DNA of 64,000 nucleotides from JACDAN01 sp035707105 (GCA_035707105.1 DASSUI010000037.1:1-64000); one strand, 5' to 3'. Positions 27,123 through 35,946 are shown, counted from the first letter of the stretch. A program made the numbers and translations. The notes: generated from the letters alone by a model not told the origin.

Positions 27123-28598
27123 ATGACCAATGCGTTACGCGTACTCGCGCTGCCGCTGGCTCTGGCGGCGGTGCTCGTCCTACCCGGCCGGGCGGAGGCG
27201 GCTCCGAGTGTCGTCGACCGCGACCTCGCCGTTCGCACGGCCGTCTCCGGCCTCGACCAGCCGATCAGCAGCGCGTTCCTGGGGCCGAACGACATGTTCG
27301 TGCTCGAGAAGGCGAGCGGCCGCGTCAAGCGGGTCGTCGACGGCGCCGTCCAGGGCACCGTCCTCGATTTGCCCGTCAACAGCGCCTCGGAGCGCGGACT
27401 GCTCGGAATCGCGCTCCATCCGCACTTCTGGGTCAACGGCCTGGTCTACCTGTTCTGGTCGGAGAGCACGACCGGAGCGGACAGCGCCGACCTCGCCACG
27501 ACGCCGTTGCTCGGGAACCGGGTCGACCGCTTCTACTGGGACGGCTCCACGCTGACGTTCGACCGCAACATCATCCGGACGCGGGCGTTCCAGGCCGACG
27601 CGGGCCAGCCGCTGCGCGGCAACCACGACGGCGGCGTCCTCCGCTTCGGCCCCGACGAGAAGCTGTACGTCGTGCAGGGCGACACCGGTCGCCGTGGACA
27701 GCTGCAGAACCTCGTGGACGGCCCGTTCGGGCCGGGCATCCCCGACGACCAGTTCGGCGGCCCGTCGCCCGACGATGCTCATCTCACCGGCCACATCCTC
27801 CGCCTGAACGACGACGGCACCGCCCCGCCCAGCAATCCGTTCTTCGAGTCGGGCGCCCTCATCGGCGGCGAGGTGGGGGCGAACGTCCAGAAGCTCTTCG
27901 CGTACGGCTTGCGGAACAGCTTCGGGTTGGCGTTCGACCCGGTCTCGGGCGATCTCTGGGAGCAGGAGAACGGCGACGACAGCTTCACCGAGCTGAACCG
28001 CGCGGAGCCGGGGTTCAACTCCGGCTGGGTGCAGATCATGGGCCCGCCCGAGCGGATCCAGCAGTTCAAGACGATCGAGACCACCGTGACCCCGGACCCG
28101 CCGGACCCGTTCGCGGCGACGTACTTCGGGCTCCAGCAGATCCGCTGGCTTCCCACGAACATCGCCGACACGCCGGAGGAGGCGCTGGCACGCCTGTTCA
28201 GGTTGCCGGGGTCTTCCTACAGCGCGCCGGAGTTCAGCTGGAAGTACGAGGTCGCGCCGGCGGGGATCGGGTTCCTCGAGAGCAAGGCGCTCGGCGGGGA
28301 GTACCGCAACGACCTCTTCGTCGGAGCGGCGCGCGTCTTCCTCGAGGGCGGCGCGCTCTTCCGGTTCGAGCTCAAGGGCAACCGGCGGGAGCTCAGGTTC
28401 CGCGATGCGCGGCTCATGGACCGCGTCGCGGACAACGTCCACAAATGGGAGATCACGGAGAGCGAGACGCTGCTCTTCGGCCGCAACTTCGGTATCGGCA
28501 CGGACGTGCAGACCGGGCCGAACGGAAACCTCTTCGTGGTGTCGCTCAGCGACGGCGCCGTGTACGAGGTCTTCCGGCCGGTGAAGCGGCAGGGCTGA
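27123..28598 (+). CDS. Secreted PQQ-dependent sugar (sorbosone/glucose) dehydrogenase-like protein
   Basis: 491 residues from ATG 27123, preceded by a strong GGGAGGGGG. The signal peptide ends near GRAEAA (about residue 27). The six-bladed soluble glucose dehydrogenase fold is indicated by GLLGIALHPHF, GNHDGGVLRFGPDEKLYV, YGLRNSFGLAFDPVSGDLW and EQENGDDSFTELN, which match PQQ- and calcium-binding positions of the GSDH family. It would oxidise sugars outside the membrane. The substrate and whether the cell makes PQQ are unknown. Confidence 0.85.
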   Translation: MTNALRVLALPLALAAVLVLPGRAEAAPSVVDRDLAVRTAVSGLDQPISSAFLGPNDMFVLEKASGRVKRVVDGAVQGTVLDLPVNSASERGLLGIALHPHFWVNGLVYLFWSESTTGADSADLATTPLLGNRVDRFYWDGSTLTFDRNIIRTRAFQADAGQPLRGNHDGGVLRFGPDEKLYVVQGDTGRRGQLQNLVDGPFGPGIPDDQFGGPSPDDAHLTGHILRLNDDGTAPPSNPFFESGALIGGEVGANVQKLFAYGLRNSFGLAFDPVSGDLWEQENGDDSFTELNRAEPGFNSGWVQIMGPPERIQQFKTIETTVTPDPPDPFAATYFGLQQIRWLPTNIADTPEEALARLFRLPGSSYSAPEFSWKYEVAPAGIGFLESKALGGEYRNDLFVGAARVFLEGGALFRFELKGNRRELRFRDARLMDRVADNVHKWEITESETLLFGRNFGIGTDVQTGPNGNLFVVSLSDGAVYEVFRPVKRQG

Positions 28599-28608
28599 GC
28601 GATCGGAC

Positions 28609-28638
28609 GGGTGTCCGGCGGCGGCCCGCCGGACACCC
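28609..28638 (+). terminator. Perfect 13-bp GC-rich hairpin after the dehydrogenase gene
   Basis: GGGTGTCCGGCGG pairs perfectly with CCGCCGGACACCC around a four-base loop, ten bases after the stop. There is no U-tract, as is common for actinobacterial terminators. Confidence 0.65.
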
Positions 28639-28665
28639 TGATCACAGGCGCGGGGCGGCAAGCAG

Positions 28666-28696
28666 AAGGGCCGAGGCGTGCTGCACCTCGGCCCTT
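28666..28696. terminator. Bidirectional-looking hairpin terminator
   Basis: AAGGGCCGAGG pairs with CCTCGGCCCTT around a nine-base loop. It is the second hairpin in tandem downstream of the dehydrogenase gene. Confidence 0.65.
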
Positions 28697-28783
28697 CCCG
28701 ATGCCGTTCGCTCGACCTCGACGAACGCGGCGCTGTCCTTGACGCCTTGCCGGGCTTGCCGACGCGAGGCCGCCGCGGCAAGC

Positions 28784-29779
28784 TTGCTGACGAGGCGGAC
28801 CACGAAGGAGCGCGCGCAAACCAGGATCGTCGTCGGAGCGGTCGTCGTGCTGCTCGGCGCCGCCCTCGTGGACGCGCTGCGCTCGGAAGGGACCGAGAGG
28901 TCCTCACCCGCGGCGACGACGGGGACGACTGCGAACCGGCGGACGCCCCCACCCGCGACGAGATGGAGCGGCGCACCGACCGGCGGCCGGGCGCTCGCTC
29001 CCTGCACTCGGGACGAGATCGTGGGCTCGCTCGAGATCTGGGGGCGCATGGCGGTCGTCGGCGTGCAGTCCCTGGCCGGGAACCGCTGCCGGCTTCCGGG
29101 GCTGCACGCCCACCTGACGATCGAGGACCGGGGCGGGAACGTCGTCTTCAGGAGCGGCCATCCCGGGAAGCTGATCGGCGCCGTCCTCCCGGGCACCGAT
29201 CAGAGCGCCGACCTCCCGCTTCCGGCACGCGTCACCCTGTGCCGCCGGGGCGGGCCGTACGTGGCCCGTGGGAGCATCGGCGTGCACTACGCGCTGCATC
29301 AGCTCTCGGGCAGCGTGATCGGCTGCCCCTCCGGAGACGAGAACGCGGTGCGGGAGTCGAGGACCGAGTACGTCCGGCGAGCCGAGGCGATCTGCATCGC
29401 CGCGAACGACGCCCTCGACGCGTACGCGCGGGAGGCGTTCGAGCTGGATCACCACGACCTCGCCGACCTGGCCGCGTGGAGCAGGGCGGCGGCCCGCGCG
29501 TCGGAGCAGGCCGTGACGAGGCTGCGCGCGCTTCCCCGACCGACGCCGGGCGATGCGAACCTCGGGCGGCTCCTGAGGCTGATCGAACGGCATGTGGACG
29601 TCCTACGCGGGATCGGCGCCGCAGCGTCGGCCGGCGAGCGGGCGAGGGCGACGGAGCTCTCCGATGACCGCATCGACCTGACGCACGCGAAGGACGGCCT
29701 CGCGTACGAACTCGCCGAGCGGTGGGGCATCGTCTCGACGCAGGAGCTGCAGAGCTGCCCGGTGAGCCTGCCGGCGTGA
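28784..29779 (+). CDS. Membrane-anchored DUF4232-like protein with helical C-terminus
   Basis: 331 residues from TTG 28784; the start is uncertain. A short basic N-terminus precedes one membrane helix (about residues 14-32), then a Thr/Pro-rich linker. A domain of about 110 residues follows with Cys pairs in a pattern (CTRDEIVGSLE, NRCRLPG, TLCRRGGPY, VIGCPSG) resembling the actinobacterial DUF4232 beta-sandwich. A C-terminal all-helical region (VRRAEAICIAANDAL onward) is found on other actinobacterial secreted proteins. Role unknown. Confidence 0.62.
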   Translation: MLTRRTTKERAQTRIVVGAVVVLLGAALVDALRSEGTERSSPAATTGTTANRRTPPPATRWSGAPTGGRALAPCTRDEIVGSLEIWGRMAVVGVQSLAGNRCRLPGLHAHLTIEDRGGNVVFRSGHPGKLIGAVLPGTDQSADLPLPARVTLCRRGGPYVARGSIGVHYALHQLSGSVIGCPSGDENAVRESRTEYVRRAEAICIAANDALDAYAREAFELDHHDLADLAAWSRAAARASEQAVTRLRALPRPTPGDANLGRLLRLIERHVDVLRGIGAAASAGERARATELSDDRIDLTHAKDGLAYELAERWGIVSTQELQSCPVSLPA

Positions 29780-29895
29780 CCCGGGCGAGCCCCTAGGCGA
29801 GAAAGCGTTCGGGCTGCGTCGCGAACCGGCCGATCACGTTCTCGAGATCCGGGCCAGCGCCGCCGTGTAGCCGGTGAGGAGCACCTCGCCGCCTG

Positions 29896-30549
29896 TCAGC
29901 CGGGGGCGACCTTGGCCCGCGCGACGGCGTCCGCGAGCCACGGCTGCAACTCCGCGAGGAACGCAGGGTCGAGGGAGTGGGGCATGGGCGACTCGCGGTA
30001 CAGCACCGCGGCGCCCGCCTCCTCGAGCACCTGCTTCGCCTGCCGGCTCCAGTCGACCGAGATCACCGGGTCGGACGTGCCGTGCCCGATCGCGACCGGC
30101 GGGAGCGGGGGCGAGAGGTCCAGCTCGAAGCCCTCCACCGTCGGCATGAAGCCCGACAGCGCGACGATCCCGGCGGGGCGGGGGCGGCCGCGCCCGAGAC
30201 CGAGCGCCCAGCTCATGACGGCCCCCTGTGAGAAGCCGCCGATCACGGTGCGCTCGGGCGGCACGCCCGTCTCCTCCCCGAGCTCGTCGAGCCACCCGGA
30301 CGCGAGCTCGTACGACGCGGCGAAGGTCTCAGGGTCGGGGTAGCCGATCTCCCGCACGACGTACCAGTGCGCACCCCCCGGCGGCAGCGAGAGCGGCCCG
30401 CGTGGCGTCGCGCCGACGAGCCGTCGCTGCGGGTCGAGCGCGTCGAGGAGTGGATGGAGGTCGTGCTCGCTCGTCCCGCGTCCGTGGAAGAGGGCCAGCG
30501 CTCCCTCGGGGTCATCGGCGGCAGGGCGGACGAGGTGCGCGAGGCTCAC
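29896..30549 (-). CDS. Alpha/beta-hydrolase, phospholipase/carboxylesterase family (MhqD-like)
   Basis: 217 residues. The nucleophile elbow GGFSQGAVMSW and a C-terminal acid and His (GTSDPVISVDW, MPHSL) form the expected Ser-Asp-His triad. Bacillus subtilis MhqD, encoded with the dioxygenase MhqE, belongs to this family and is linked to hydroquinone resistance. The start GTG 30549 shares GTGA with the stop of a ring-cleavage dioxygenase gene, reproducing that pairing. Exact substrate unknown. Confidence 0.85.
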   Translation of the reverse strand: MSLAHLVRPAADDPEGALALFHGRGTSEHDLHPLLDALDPQRRLVGATPRGPLSLPPGGAHWYVVREIGYPDPETFAASYELASGWLDELGEETGVPPERTVIGGFSQGAVMSWALGLGRGRPRPAGIVALSGFMPTVEGFELDLSPPLPPVAIGHGTSDPVISVDWSRQAKQVLEEAGAAVLYRESPMPHSLDPAFLAELQPWLADAVARAKVAPG

Positions 30550-31469
30550 GAGACCGGCGTCTTCGCCCGCGGGTCAGGCAGCGGCGTCAGCGTCCGCTCG
30601 ACCTGGTCGCGGTACTGCTCGAAGTTCGGCGGCAGCGACAGGCGCTCGCCGAGCGACTCGAGCGGCTCGTCCGACGTGAACCCGGGGCCCATCGTCGCGA
30701 TCTCGAAGAGCACGCCGCTCGGCTCACGGAAGTAGATCGACTTGAAGTAAAAGCGGTCGATGACTGGCGTCGGCGTGGCCCCGCCGGCGAGCGCGCGGTC
30801 GCGCCACGCCTCGTGCTCCTCGATCGTGGACGACCACGCGACGTGGTGGATCGTCCCCGCGCCCGGCGTGCCGATCTCGTCGCTCCGGTCGTACGCGTAG
30901 AACGAGCCGCGGCGGTCCCCCCGGGCCTCGTACGCGTCGTCTCCGGCGGGCTCGAATTTCAATGCGTCGGCCAGGAAGGCACGGCTCACGAGCGGATCGC
31001 GCGTGTACGCGCGGACGCCGTCGAACCCCTGGAGCGCATGCTCCTGCGGGATGTCCGGGTGCTCCGAGACGAGCGGCTCGTCGTCGGTCTCCACGACGGC
31101 GAGCTCGAGCCCCAGCCCCTCGGGGTCGGCGAAGCGCAGCCGGCGAGGCTCGCGCTCGGTCGCGACGCCCTCCTCCCGCAGCCGGCCCTCCCAGAAGTCG
31201 AGCGCCTCCTCCTCGGCCACGCGCCAGACCACACGGTGCACCATCCCCGCGCCGGCGCGTCCCTTGCGCGCACCGGGGTACTCGAAGAACGTGATGTCGC
31301 TGCCGGGGCTGCCCTTCTCGTCCGCGTAGAAGAGGTGGTAGACGGTCGGGTCGTCCTGGTTCACCGTCTTCTTCACGAGGCGGAGGCCGAGGACACGGCC
31401 GTAGAAGTCGACGTTTCGAGGTGCGTCGGCGGTGATCGCCGTGATGTGGTGGATGCCGTCGAGGCGCAT
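30546..31469 (-). CDS. Ring-cleaving (extradiol) dioxygenase of the glyoxalase superfamily (MhqE/MhqO-like)
   Basis: 307 residues with two vicinal-oxygen-chelate modules. Metal-ligand positions are visible as GIHHITAITAD near the N-terminus, TIHHVAWSS at the start of the second module, and VLFEIATMGPGF near the C-terminus. These match hydroquinone-type ring-cleavage dioxygenases such as MhqE/MhqO and LinE. ATG 31469 is preceded by GGAGGAAGC. It is translationally coupled to the MhqD-like hydrolase. The likely role is detoxification of hydroquinones or quinones. Confidence 0.87.
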   Translation of the reverse strand: MRLDGIHHITAITADAPRNVDFYGRVLGLRLVKKTVNQDDPTVYHLFYADEKGSPGSDITFFEYPGARKGRAGAGMVHRVVWRVAEEEALDFWEGRLREEGVATEREPRRLRFADPEGLGLELAVVETDDEPLVSEHPDIPQEHALQGFDGVRAYTRDPLVSRAFLADALKFEPAGDDAYEARGDRRGSFYAYDRSDEIGTPGAGTIHHVAWSSTIEEHEAWRDRALAGGATPTPVIDRFYFKSIYFREPSGVLFEIATMGPGFTSDEPLESLGERLSLPPNFEQYRDQVERTLTPLPDPRAKTPVS

Positions 31470-31541
31470 GCTTCCTCCGGGGTCGCGGTCCACTAAGGCA
31501 TACCGCATCCGCGGCCGGCGTATTCCCTGAGAGACGGGCGC

Positions 31542-32273
31542 CTAGTAGCTGGACGCGGGGCCGGTGCCCCACCAGCGGCTGTCGCGGGCGCGAAGGGCGT
31601 GCTCTCGCTCCTCGAGCTCGCGCTCCGTGCGCTCCACCGACTCGAGGCGCGTCCGCACGTCCTCTTCGAAGCGGTCCAGGCGTCGCTGGCGCTCCTCGAG
31701 CTCTTGCTCCCTCGCGATCAGCGCGTGCTGGGTGGCGCCGAGCGCCTGCTCCCGCTCGCGGAGCCGCTCGTCCTGCTGGCGGATCTCGTGCTCGCGGGTT
31801 CGCAGCGCCGACTCCCGGCGCGTGATGTCCGCGGCCGACAGGACCCGCCGGTGCTCGGCCTCCTCGAGGCGCTTGACGCGGTCGGCGAGCTCTCGGGCCT
31901 TCTCCTCGGCGGCGTTCACCTTGGCCTCGGCCTTCGCGTGGAACGCTGCCGCGGCGGCCTCGGTCTCGTCGAGCTGCCGTATGAGGTGGTCGATCTTGCG
32001 CGTGGAGTCGAGGTCGGTCGCGCCGATCGCGGCGAGCCGGTCGAGACGGTGGGCGACCTTCGCCTCCTCGGCGTCGGCGACGGCGAGCCGCTCGGCAAGG
32101 TCTGCCTCGCGCTTGACGAGCTCCTGCTCGATCGTGTCGAGCTCGGCGCCGCGCTCGTCCAGCATGTCGACGGCGCTGCGGAGGACGTGCCGCTCGATCC
32201 GGCTGCCGAGACGCTGACGCACGCCCTGCGCGGGCCAGTCGTGCTCGGTGCGGGCGGCGTCGTTGTCGGCCAT
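31542..32273 (-). CDS. Long coiled-coil protein
   Basis: 243 residues from ATG 32273, preceded by GGAGGAGC. From about residue 40 to 235 the sequence is almost continuous coiled coil rich in Glu, Arg, Ala and Leu (repeats of the type RTREHEIRQQDERLREREQ). The C-terminus ends RWWGTGPASSY. There is no membrane segment or nuclease motif. It may be a cytoskeletal or scaffold-like protein; the function is not recognisable. It is adjacent to, but not overlapping, its neighbours. Confidence 0.75.
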   Translation of the reverse strand: MADNDAARTEHDWPAQGVRQRLGSRIERHVLRSAVDMLDERGAELDTIEQELVKREADLAERLAVADAEEAKVAHRLDRLAAIGATDLDSTRKIDHLIRQLDETEAAAAAFHAKAEAKVNAAEEKARELADRVKRLEEAEHRRVLSAADITRRESALRTREHEIRQQDERLREREQALGATQHALIAREQELEERQRRLDRFEEDVRTRLESVERTERELEEREHALRARDSRWWGTGPASSY

Positions 32274-32311
32274 GGCGGCTCCTCCTCCCATCGGCAGGGA
32301 GGACGAAGGCC

Positions 32312-32797
32312 TTAAGACGGCCAGGCGTCGGCGAGCCGGCGGCGCGTCTCGACCAGGTGCTCGGGGATCACCTTCACGTCGGCAAGGACCGGCATGAAGT
32401 TCGTGTCGCCGGCCCAGCGGGGGACGACGTGCAGGTGCACGTGGTCGAGCACGCCGGCGCCTGCGATGCGGCCGAGGTTCCAGCCGAGGTTGTAGCCCTG
32501 CGGCCGGTAGACCTGCGCCAGCGCGCCGATCCCCCGGTGCGCGAGCCGGTGGATCGCCAACGCCTCCTCGTCGGTGACCTCGCCGAACTCGCCGACATGG
32601 CGGTTGGGCGCGACCATGAGGTGGCCTGACGTGTACGGGTACTTGTTGAGAAGGACGGTCGCGTCGACGCCGCGGTGGACGACGAGCGCCGCCTCGTCGT
32701 CGTCCGACTCGATCGCGCTGCAGAAGATGCAGCCTTCCTGCTCGTCGGCGCTGCCGACGTACTCGAGCCGCCAGGGAGCCCAGAGGGGCTTCGTCAA
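32312..32797 (-). CDS. HIT-family nucleotide hydrolase/phosphorylase (Ap4A phosphorylase-like)
   Basis: 161 residues. The histidine triad HVHLHVV lies at 119-125 with the likely nucleophile His121. The N-terminal WAPWRLEYV and CIFC, and NKYPYTSGHLMVAPNRHVG, match actinobacterial Ap4A phosphorylase-like HIT proteins. The start TTG 32797 forms TTGA with the corA stop, so it is cotranslated with corA. Confidence 0.9.
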   Translation of the reverse strand: MTKPLWAPWRLEYVGSADEQEGCIFCSAIESDDDEAALVVHRGVDATVLLNKYPYTSGHLMVAPNRHVGEFGEVTDEEALAIHRLAHRGIGALAQVYRPQGYNLGWNLGRIAGAGVLDHVHLHVVPRWAGDTNFMPVLADVKVIPEHLVETRRRLADAWPS

Positions 32798-33774
32798 ATC
32801 CAGCGCTTCCAGCGGAAGAACGCGACGAGGCCGCTGAGTACGGCGACCATCGCCGTGACGATCACCCAGAACGCCTCGGCGCTGCCGGAGCCGGGGAAGT
32901 GGACGTTCATCCCGAACACGCTCGCGAGCAGCGTGAGCGGGAGGAGCGTCGCGCTAAAGACGGTCAGCAGGCGGAGGACGTCGTTCTGCCGGTGCTGGAT
33001 CGCCGACTCGTTCGTCGCCTCGAGCGCCTCGACGATTTCCTTGTAGTTGTCGAGGATGTCCCAGATCCGCTCGGAGGCGTCGACGAGGTCGTCGAAGTAG
33101 AGCTCGAGGTCCTGGGGAAGGAACCGCTCGACGTGCCGCTCGAGCAGGCGCAGCGTCGGCCGCTGCGGCTTGATGATCTTCCGATAGCTGATGATCTCCT
33201 GCTTCGCGCGGGAGATGTCCCGCACGATCGCCTCGGACCGCTCCTCCTCGATGTCGTCCTCGATCGCGTCGAGCTTGTGGCCGATCTTGTCGAGGATCGG
33301 GAAGCAGTAGTCGAAGAGGTCGTCGAGGACGTGGTAGAGCAGATACCCGGAGCCCTTGCCGAAGAGGCTCTCGCGCAGCTCGATGTCGTCGGTCACCCGC
33401 TGGAAGAGCCGGGTCACGGGAAGCAGCTCGACGGTCGGCAGAGTGACGAGGTAGTCCGGGCCGAGGAAGACGTCCAGCTCGCCCGCATTCAGCCGCTTCG
33501 CCGCCTTGTCGTAGACCGGGAAGTGGAGGACGACGAAGCGGTAGTCGGCGTACTCGTCGACCTTCGGGCGCTGGCGCTTCGAGACGACGTCCTCGACGTC
33601 CAGCAGATGCCAGCCGAAGCGCTCGGCGAGCGCCAGCGCCTCCTCGGTCCGCGGCGAGTCGAGGTGGACCCAGGTCAGGCCGTTGGCGCTGAGCTCAGCA
33701 GGCTGGCGCGCCGGAGGTGCCGCAACCTCGCGCGTGGTGCGCGAGCGAGCCCGGATGCGGGGCAGGCTGGGCAT
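32794..33774 (-). CDS. corA: CorA-family divalent metal (Mg2+/Co2+) transporter
   Basis: 326 residues. A long cytosolic N-terminal domain with acidic helices leads to two C-terminal membrane segments (about 262-282 and 295-318) separated by the signature FGMNVHFPG. The C-terminus ends in basic residues as in CorA. It would move magnesium or cobalt across the inner membrane. It is 27 bases from the MFS gene upstream and overlaps the HIT gene downstream. Confidence 0.93.
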   Translation of the reverse strand: MPSLPRIRARSRTTREVAAPPARQPAELSANGLTWVHLDSPRTEEALALAERFGWHLLDVEDVVSKRQRPKVDEYADYRFVVLHFPVYDKAAKRLNAGELDVFLGPDYLVTLPTVELLPVTRLFQRVTDDIELRESLFGKGSGYLLYHVLDDLFDYCFPILDKIGHKLDAIEDDIEEERSEAIVRDISRAKQEIISYRKIIKPQRPTLRLLERHVERFLPQDLELYFDDLVDASERIWDILDNYKEIVEALEATNESAIQHRQNDVLRLLTVFSATLLPLTLLASVFGMNVHFPGSGSAEAFWVIVTAMVAVLSGLVAFFRWKRWI

Positions 33775-33801
33775 CGGTACTGAGCGGGTCCTCCAGGCGC
33801 A

Positions 33802-35106
33802 TCAGCGCACGGATTCTACCCGCGGGGCCGCTTTCCTAGGTATTTCCGCCGCCGGCGGCTGCTCGCGCCGGGGCGTCGTGCGTGCCCGGACCGGGATCGC
33901 GCGCTCCAACCCGAGGGCTGCGGCGCCGGCCACGAGGCAGACCGCGGCGGCCGCCGGCCAGAGGAGGTGCGGGGCGTGGTTGAGGACGACGCCGCCCAGC
34001 GCCGGCCCCACGGCGAACCCGACGCCCCAGGAGAAGGCCGAAGCGGCCATGTACCGGCCGATCAGGCTGTGATCCGCGAGGTCCGCGACGAGCGGCGCCT
34101 GCACCGTCCCGTGGAGGCACTCACCGACGGCGATCACCGCGAACGTGACTGCGAGGAGCGCGGCGGCGGTCGTGCCGTCGACGGCGACCCCGGCCACCGG
34201 CACGAGCAGCAGGCCCGCGGCCCAGACGACGCCGAGCAGCGCAAGCGTCCGCATGCGCCTGTGACCCTCGAGCAGCCGGGCGGCCGGAAGCTGGGCGAGG
34301 ACGACGACAAGCGTGTTCAGGAAGAAGAGGACGCCGATCCCACGCTCGGTCACGCCTGCCTCGTTCTTCGCGTAGACCGGCAGCGTCTCGAGCTGCGCCA
34401 TCCCGGCCCCGATGAAGACGACGTTCAGGCCGACGACGGCCATGAAGATGCGGTTCCGGACGACCTCTGCGTACCCGCCGCGCTCCCGCCCTTCGGGTCG
34501 AGGCTGCCGCGCCGGGCTGGGGACGCGGATCAGGACCACGGAGTAGAGGACGAAGGTCGCCGCGTCGCCGAGGAAGAGCACCTGGAACGTCGTCGGGTTC
34601 GCGGTCGTCGCGATCAGGCCGCCGGCGAGCCCACCGAGCCCAATGCCGAGGTTCATCATCACGCGCTGCATCGCGAACGCCTGGTGGCGCTGCTCGGGCG
34701 GCGTCAGGCCGGCGATCAGCGACGACTGGCTGGGCCAGAAGCCGCCGTTCCCGATCCCGGCGATCGCGCTCGCGAGGAAGCCCTGCCACGGGTGCTCCAC
34801 GAACGCGTAGGCGCCGAACCCGATCGTCATCAGCCAGAGGGAGAACGCGAGCGTCACCCGGCCGCCGACCCGGTCGATGAACGACCCGACGATCGGCCCT
34901 GCGACGAGCCCGACGGCCGAGTTCGTGCCGACGATCAGCCCGGCCGTGGCGAGGTCGATGTCACGGACGTTGTGGAGGTAGATGAAGAGGAACGGGTAGG
35001 CGAGCCCGTTGCCGAGCGCATTCACCAGCGCGCCGGCCTGCAGTGTCCGCACGGAGCCCGGCAGCGGCGGGTTGAGCGTGCGGAGGTACCGGCGGAGGAG
35101 CGTCAC
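33802..35106 (-). CDS. Major facilitator superfamily transporter
   Basis: 434 residues from GTG 35106 with about 12 membrane segments in two halves. MFS motif A-like sequence GSFIDRVGGRVT follows helix 2, and the second half begins near YAEVVRNRIFMAVVGLNV. There are no substrate-specific residues I can name; drug efflux is common for this type. It heads the MFS-corA-HIT group and is divergent from tRNA-Arg. Confidence 0.87.
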   Translation of the reverse strand: MTLLRRYLRTLNPPLPGSVRTLQAGALVNALGNGLAYPFLFIYLHNVRDIDLATAGLIVGTNSAVGLVAGPIVGSFIDRVGGRVTLAFSLWLMTIGFGAYAFVEHPWQGFLASAIAGIGNGGFWPSQSSLIAGLTPPEQRHQAFAMQRVMMNLGIGLGGLAGGLIATTANPTTFQVLFLGDAATFVLYSVVLIRVPSPARQPRPEGRERGGYAEVVRNRIFMAVVGLNVVFIGAGMAQLETLPVYAKNEAGVTERGIGVLFFLNTLVVVLAQLPAARLLEGHRRMRTLALLGVVWAAGLLLVPVAGVAVDGTTAAALLAVTFAVIAVGECLHGTVQAPLVADLADHSLIGRYMAASAFSWGVGFAVGPALGGVVLNHAPHLLWPAAAAVCLVAGAAALGLERAIPVRARTTPRREQPPAAEIPRKAAPRVESVR

Positions 35107-35144
35107 AGAGCGGGAACCTACCCGCGGCTACACTGGCGGATTCC

Positions 35145-35217
35145 GGGCCTGTAGCTCAGGGGATAGAGCGCGCGCCTCCGGAGCGCGAGGTCGCAGGTTC
35201 GATTCCTGCCAGGCCCA
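35145..35217 (+). tRNA. tRNA-Arg (anticodon CCG)
   Basis: 73 bases fold as a cloverleaf: acceptor GGGCCTG with CAGGCCC, D-arm GCTCAGGGGATAGAGC, anticodon stem CGCGC/GCGCG with loop CTCCGGA (anticodon CCG), and T-loop TTCGATT. The 3' T-arm and acceptor reappear, diverged, at 38143. Confidence 0.95.
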
Positions 35218-35261
35218 TAGCCCGCTTCACTAGGCGGAATCGCCGAAGCTTGGCGGAAACG
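35193..35261 (+). repeat. Left copy of a diverged direct repeat spanning the tRNA-Arg 3' end
   Basis: The last 25 bases of tRNA-Arg plus about 44 downstream bases resemble 38143-38211. The first 26 bases match at 23 positions, and GGAATC, CGAAGC and TGGC blocks recur farther on with one-base offsets. This is the layout of an attL site at a tRNA, but it is decayed. Confidence 0.5.
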
Positions 35262-35316
35262 ATTCACCTTTCGCCCTCGTCGAGCATCCCGCGCAGCGTC
35301 TCCGCGAGTTCGGTCG

Positions 35317-35415
35317 ATGAGTGAGCCCTGGTTCTTGATTCTCCCCGTCCTGATGTGGGTCGTCTATTCCTTCCAGCGGTTTGACGACGAGTACGACGTT
35401 GACGAGCTGAGCTAA
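35317..35415 (+). CDS. Possible 32-residue membrane peptide
   Basis: ATG 35317 to TAA 35415 encodes MSEPWFLILPVLMW, a single hydrophobic helix, and an acidic tail (FDDEYDVDELS). Codons are less GC-rich than in neighbouring genes. No Shine-Dalgarno sequence or clear promoter is seen, so it could be a chance frame. Otherwise 35218-35522 contains no gene. Confidence 0.25.
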   Translation: MSEPWFLILPVLMWVVYSFQRFDDEYDVDELS

Positions 35416-35514
35416 AGCGCAGTTGGGTGCCGGGGGGCGGGAGCCGGGGCAGTCGAACGCCATGGATCGCTACCCCAATACCGGCCCCTGGCCCGAGGAT
35501 CCTGAGCTAACTCG

Positions 35515-35946
35515 TCAGACGGCTAGTGGCTCTCTTGGACAACCTCCGCGACGACGAGCGCAGGCGGCTGGTCTGCGTCGTCGTCTCGGATTCCGACCAC
35601 GCGAAGCGTCCTGGTGCCGAGCGGGATCGTGTCGCCGGTCCTCCACGTCACGCCGGGGGCGCTGCGGAAGCTGGGCGGGTCGGCGGGTGTTCCGTCCTCG
35701 AACTCGAGCCTGTAAATGAGTGCCATTCGGTCTCCCTCCGTCTCCAGCTGGGACCGAACGGCCGCGACTGAACCTAACTCCGACTGACTTGCACGTGGGC
35801 GTTGGTCGTCGTCCCCCGAACTCGCGGCGGCCGCACTCCGGGCAGTACGTAGCGGTTTCGTGGGTGTCGTCCTCCTCGCGCGTCAGATACGTGCGCCAGC
35901 CATGCGCTTCAACGTCGGCCTCTCGGCCGCATTCCTCGCAGATCAA
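35515..35946 (-). CDS. Zinc-ribbon protein, probably frameshifted
   Basis: From TTG 35946 the first 44 residues form a compact zinc ribbon: ICEECGREAD with C-x2-C, a middle segment, then YCPECGRREFG with a second C-x2-C (about 35815-35946). After that the frame runs on out of phase through the neighbouring 67-residue gene with low-complexity Arg/Pro sequence to 35515. The natural protein probably ends soon after the second CxxC, so a frameshift or artefactual extension is likely. Confidence 0.35.
   Translation of the reverse strand: MICEECGREADVEAHGWRTYLTREEDDTHETATYCPECGRREFGGRRPTPTCKSVGVRFSRGRSVPAGDGGRPNGTHLQARVRGRNTRRPAQLPQRPRRDVEDRRHDPARHQDASRGRNPRRRRRPAACARRRGGCPREPLAV
35523..35726 (-). 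CDS. Small conserved-looking protein, 67 residues
   Basis: ATG 35726 is preceded by GGAGGGAG, a strong Shine-Dalgarno site. The product is acidic and beta-rich, with GDTIPLGTRTLRVVGIRDDDA and LVVAEVV. A frameshifted second copy lies at 36106-36242. No named family is recognised. It sits within the possible island behind tRNA-Arg. Confidence 0.6.
   Translation of the reverse strand: MALIYRLEFEDGTPADPPSFRSAPGVTWRTGDTIPLGTRTLRVVGIRDDDADQPPALVVAEVVQESH

Noticed and set aside
35230..35463. A 77-codon minus-strand frame after tRNA-Arg
   Set aside because: No ribosome binding site, no domain, and it spans the diverged repeat; more likely a chance frame.
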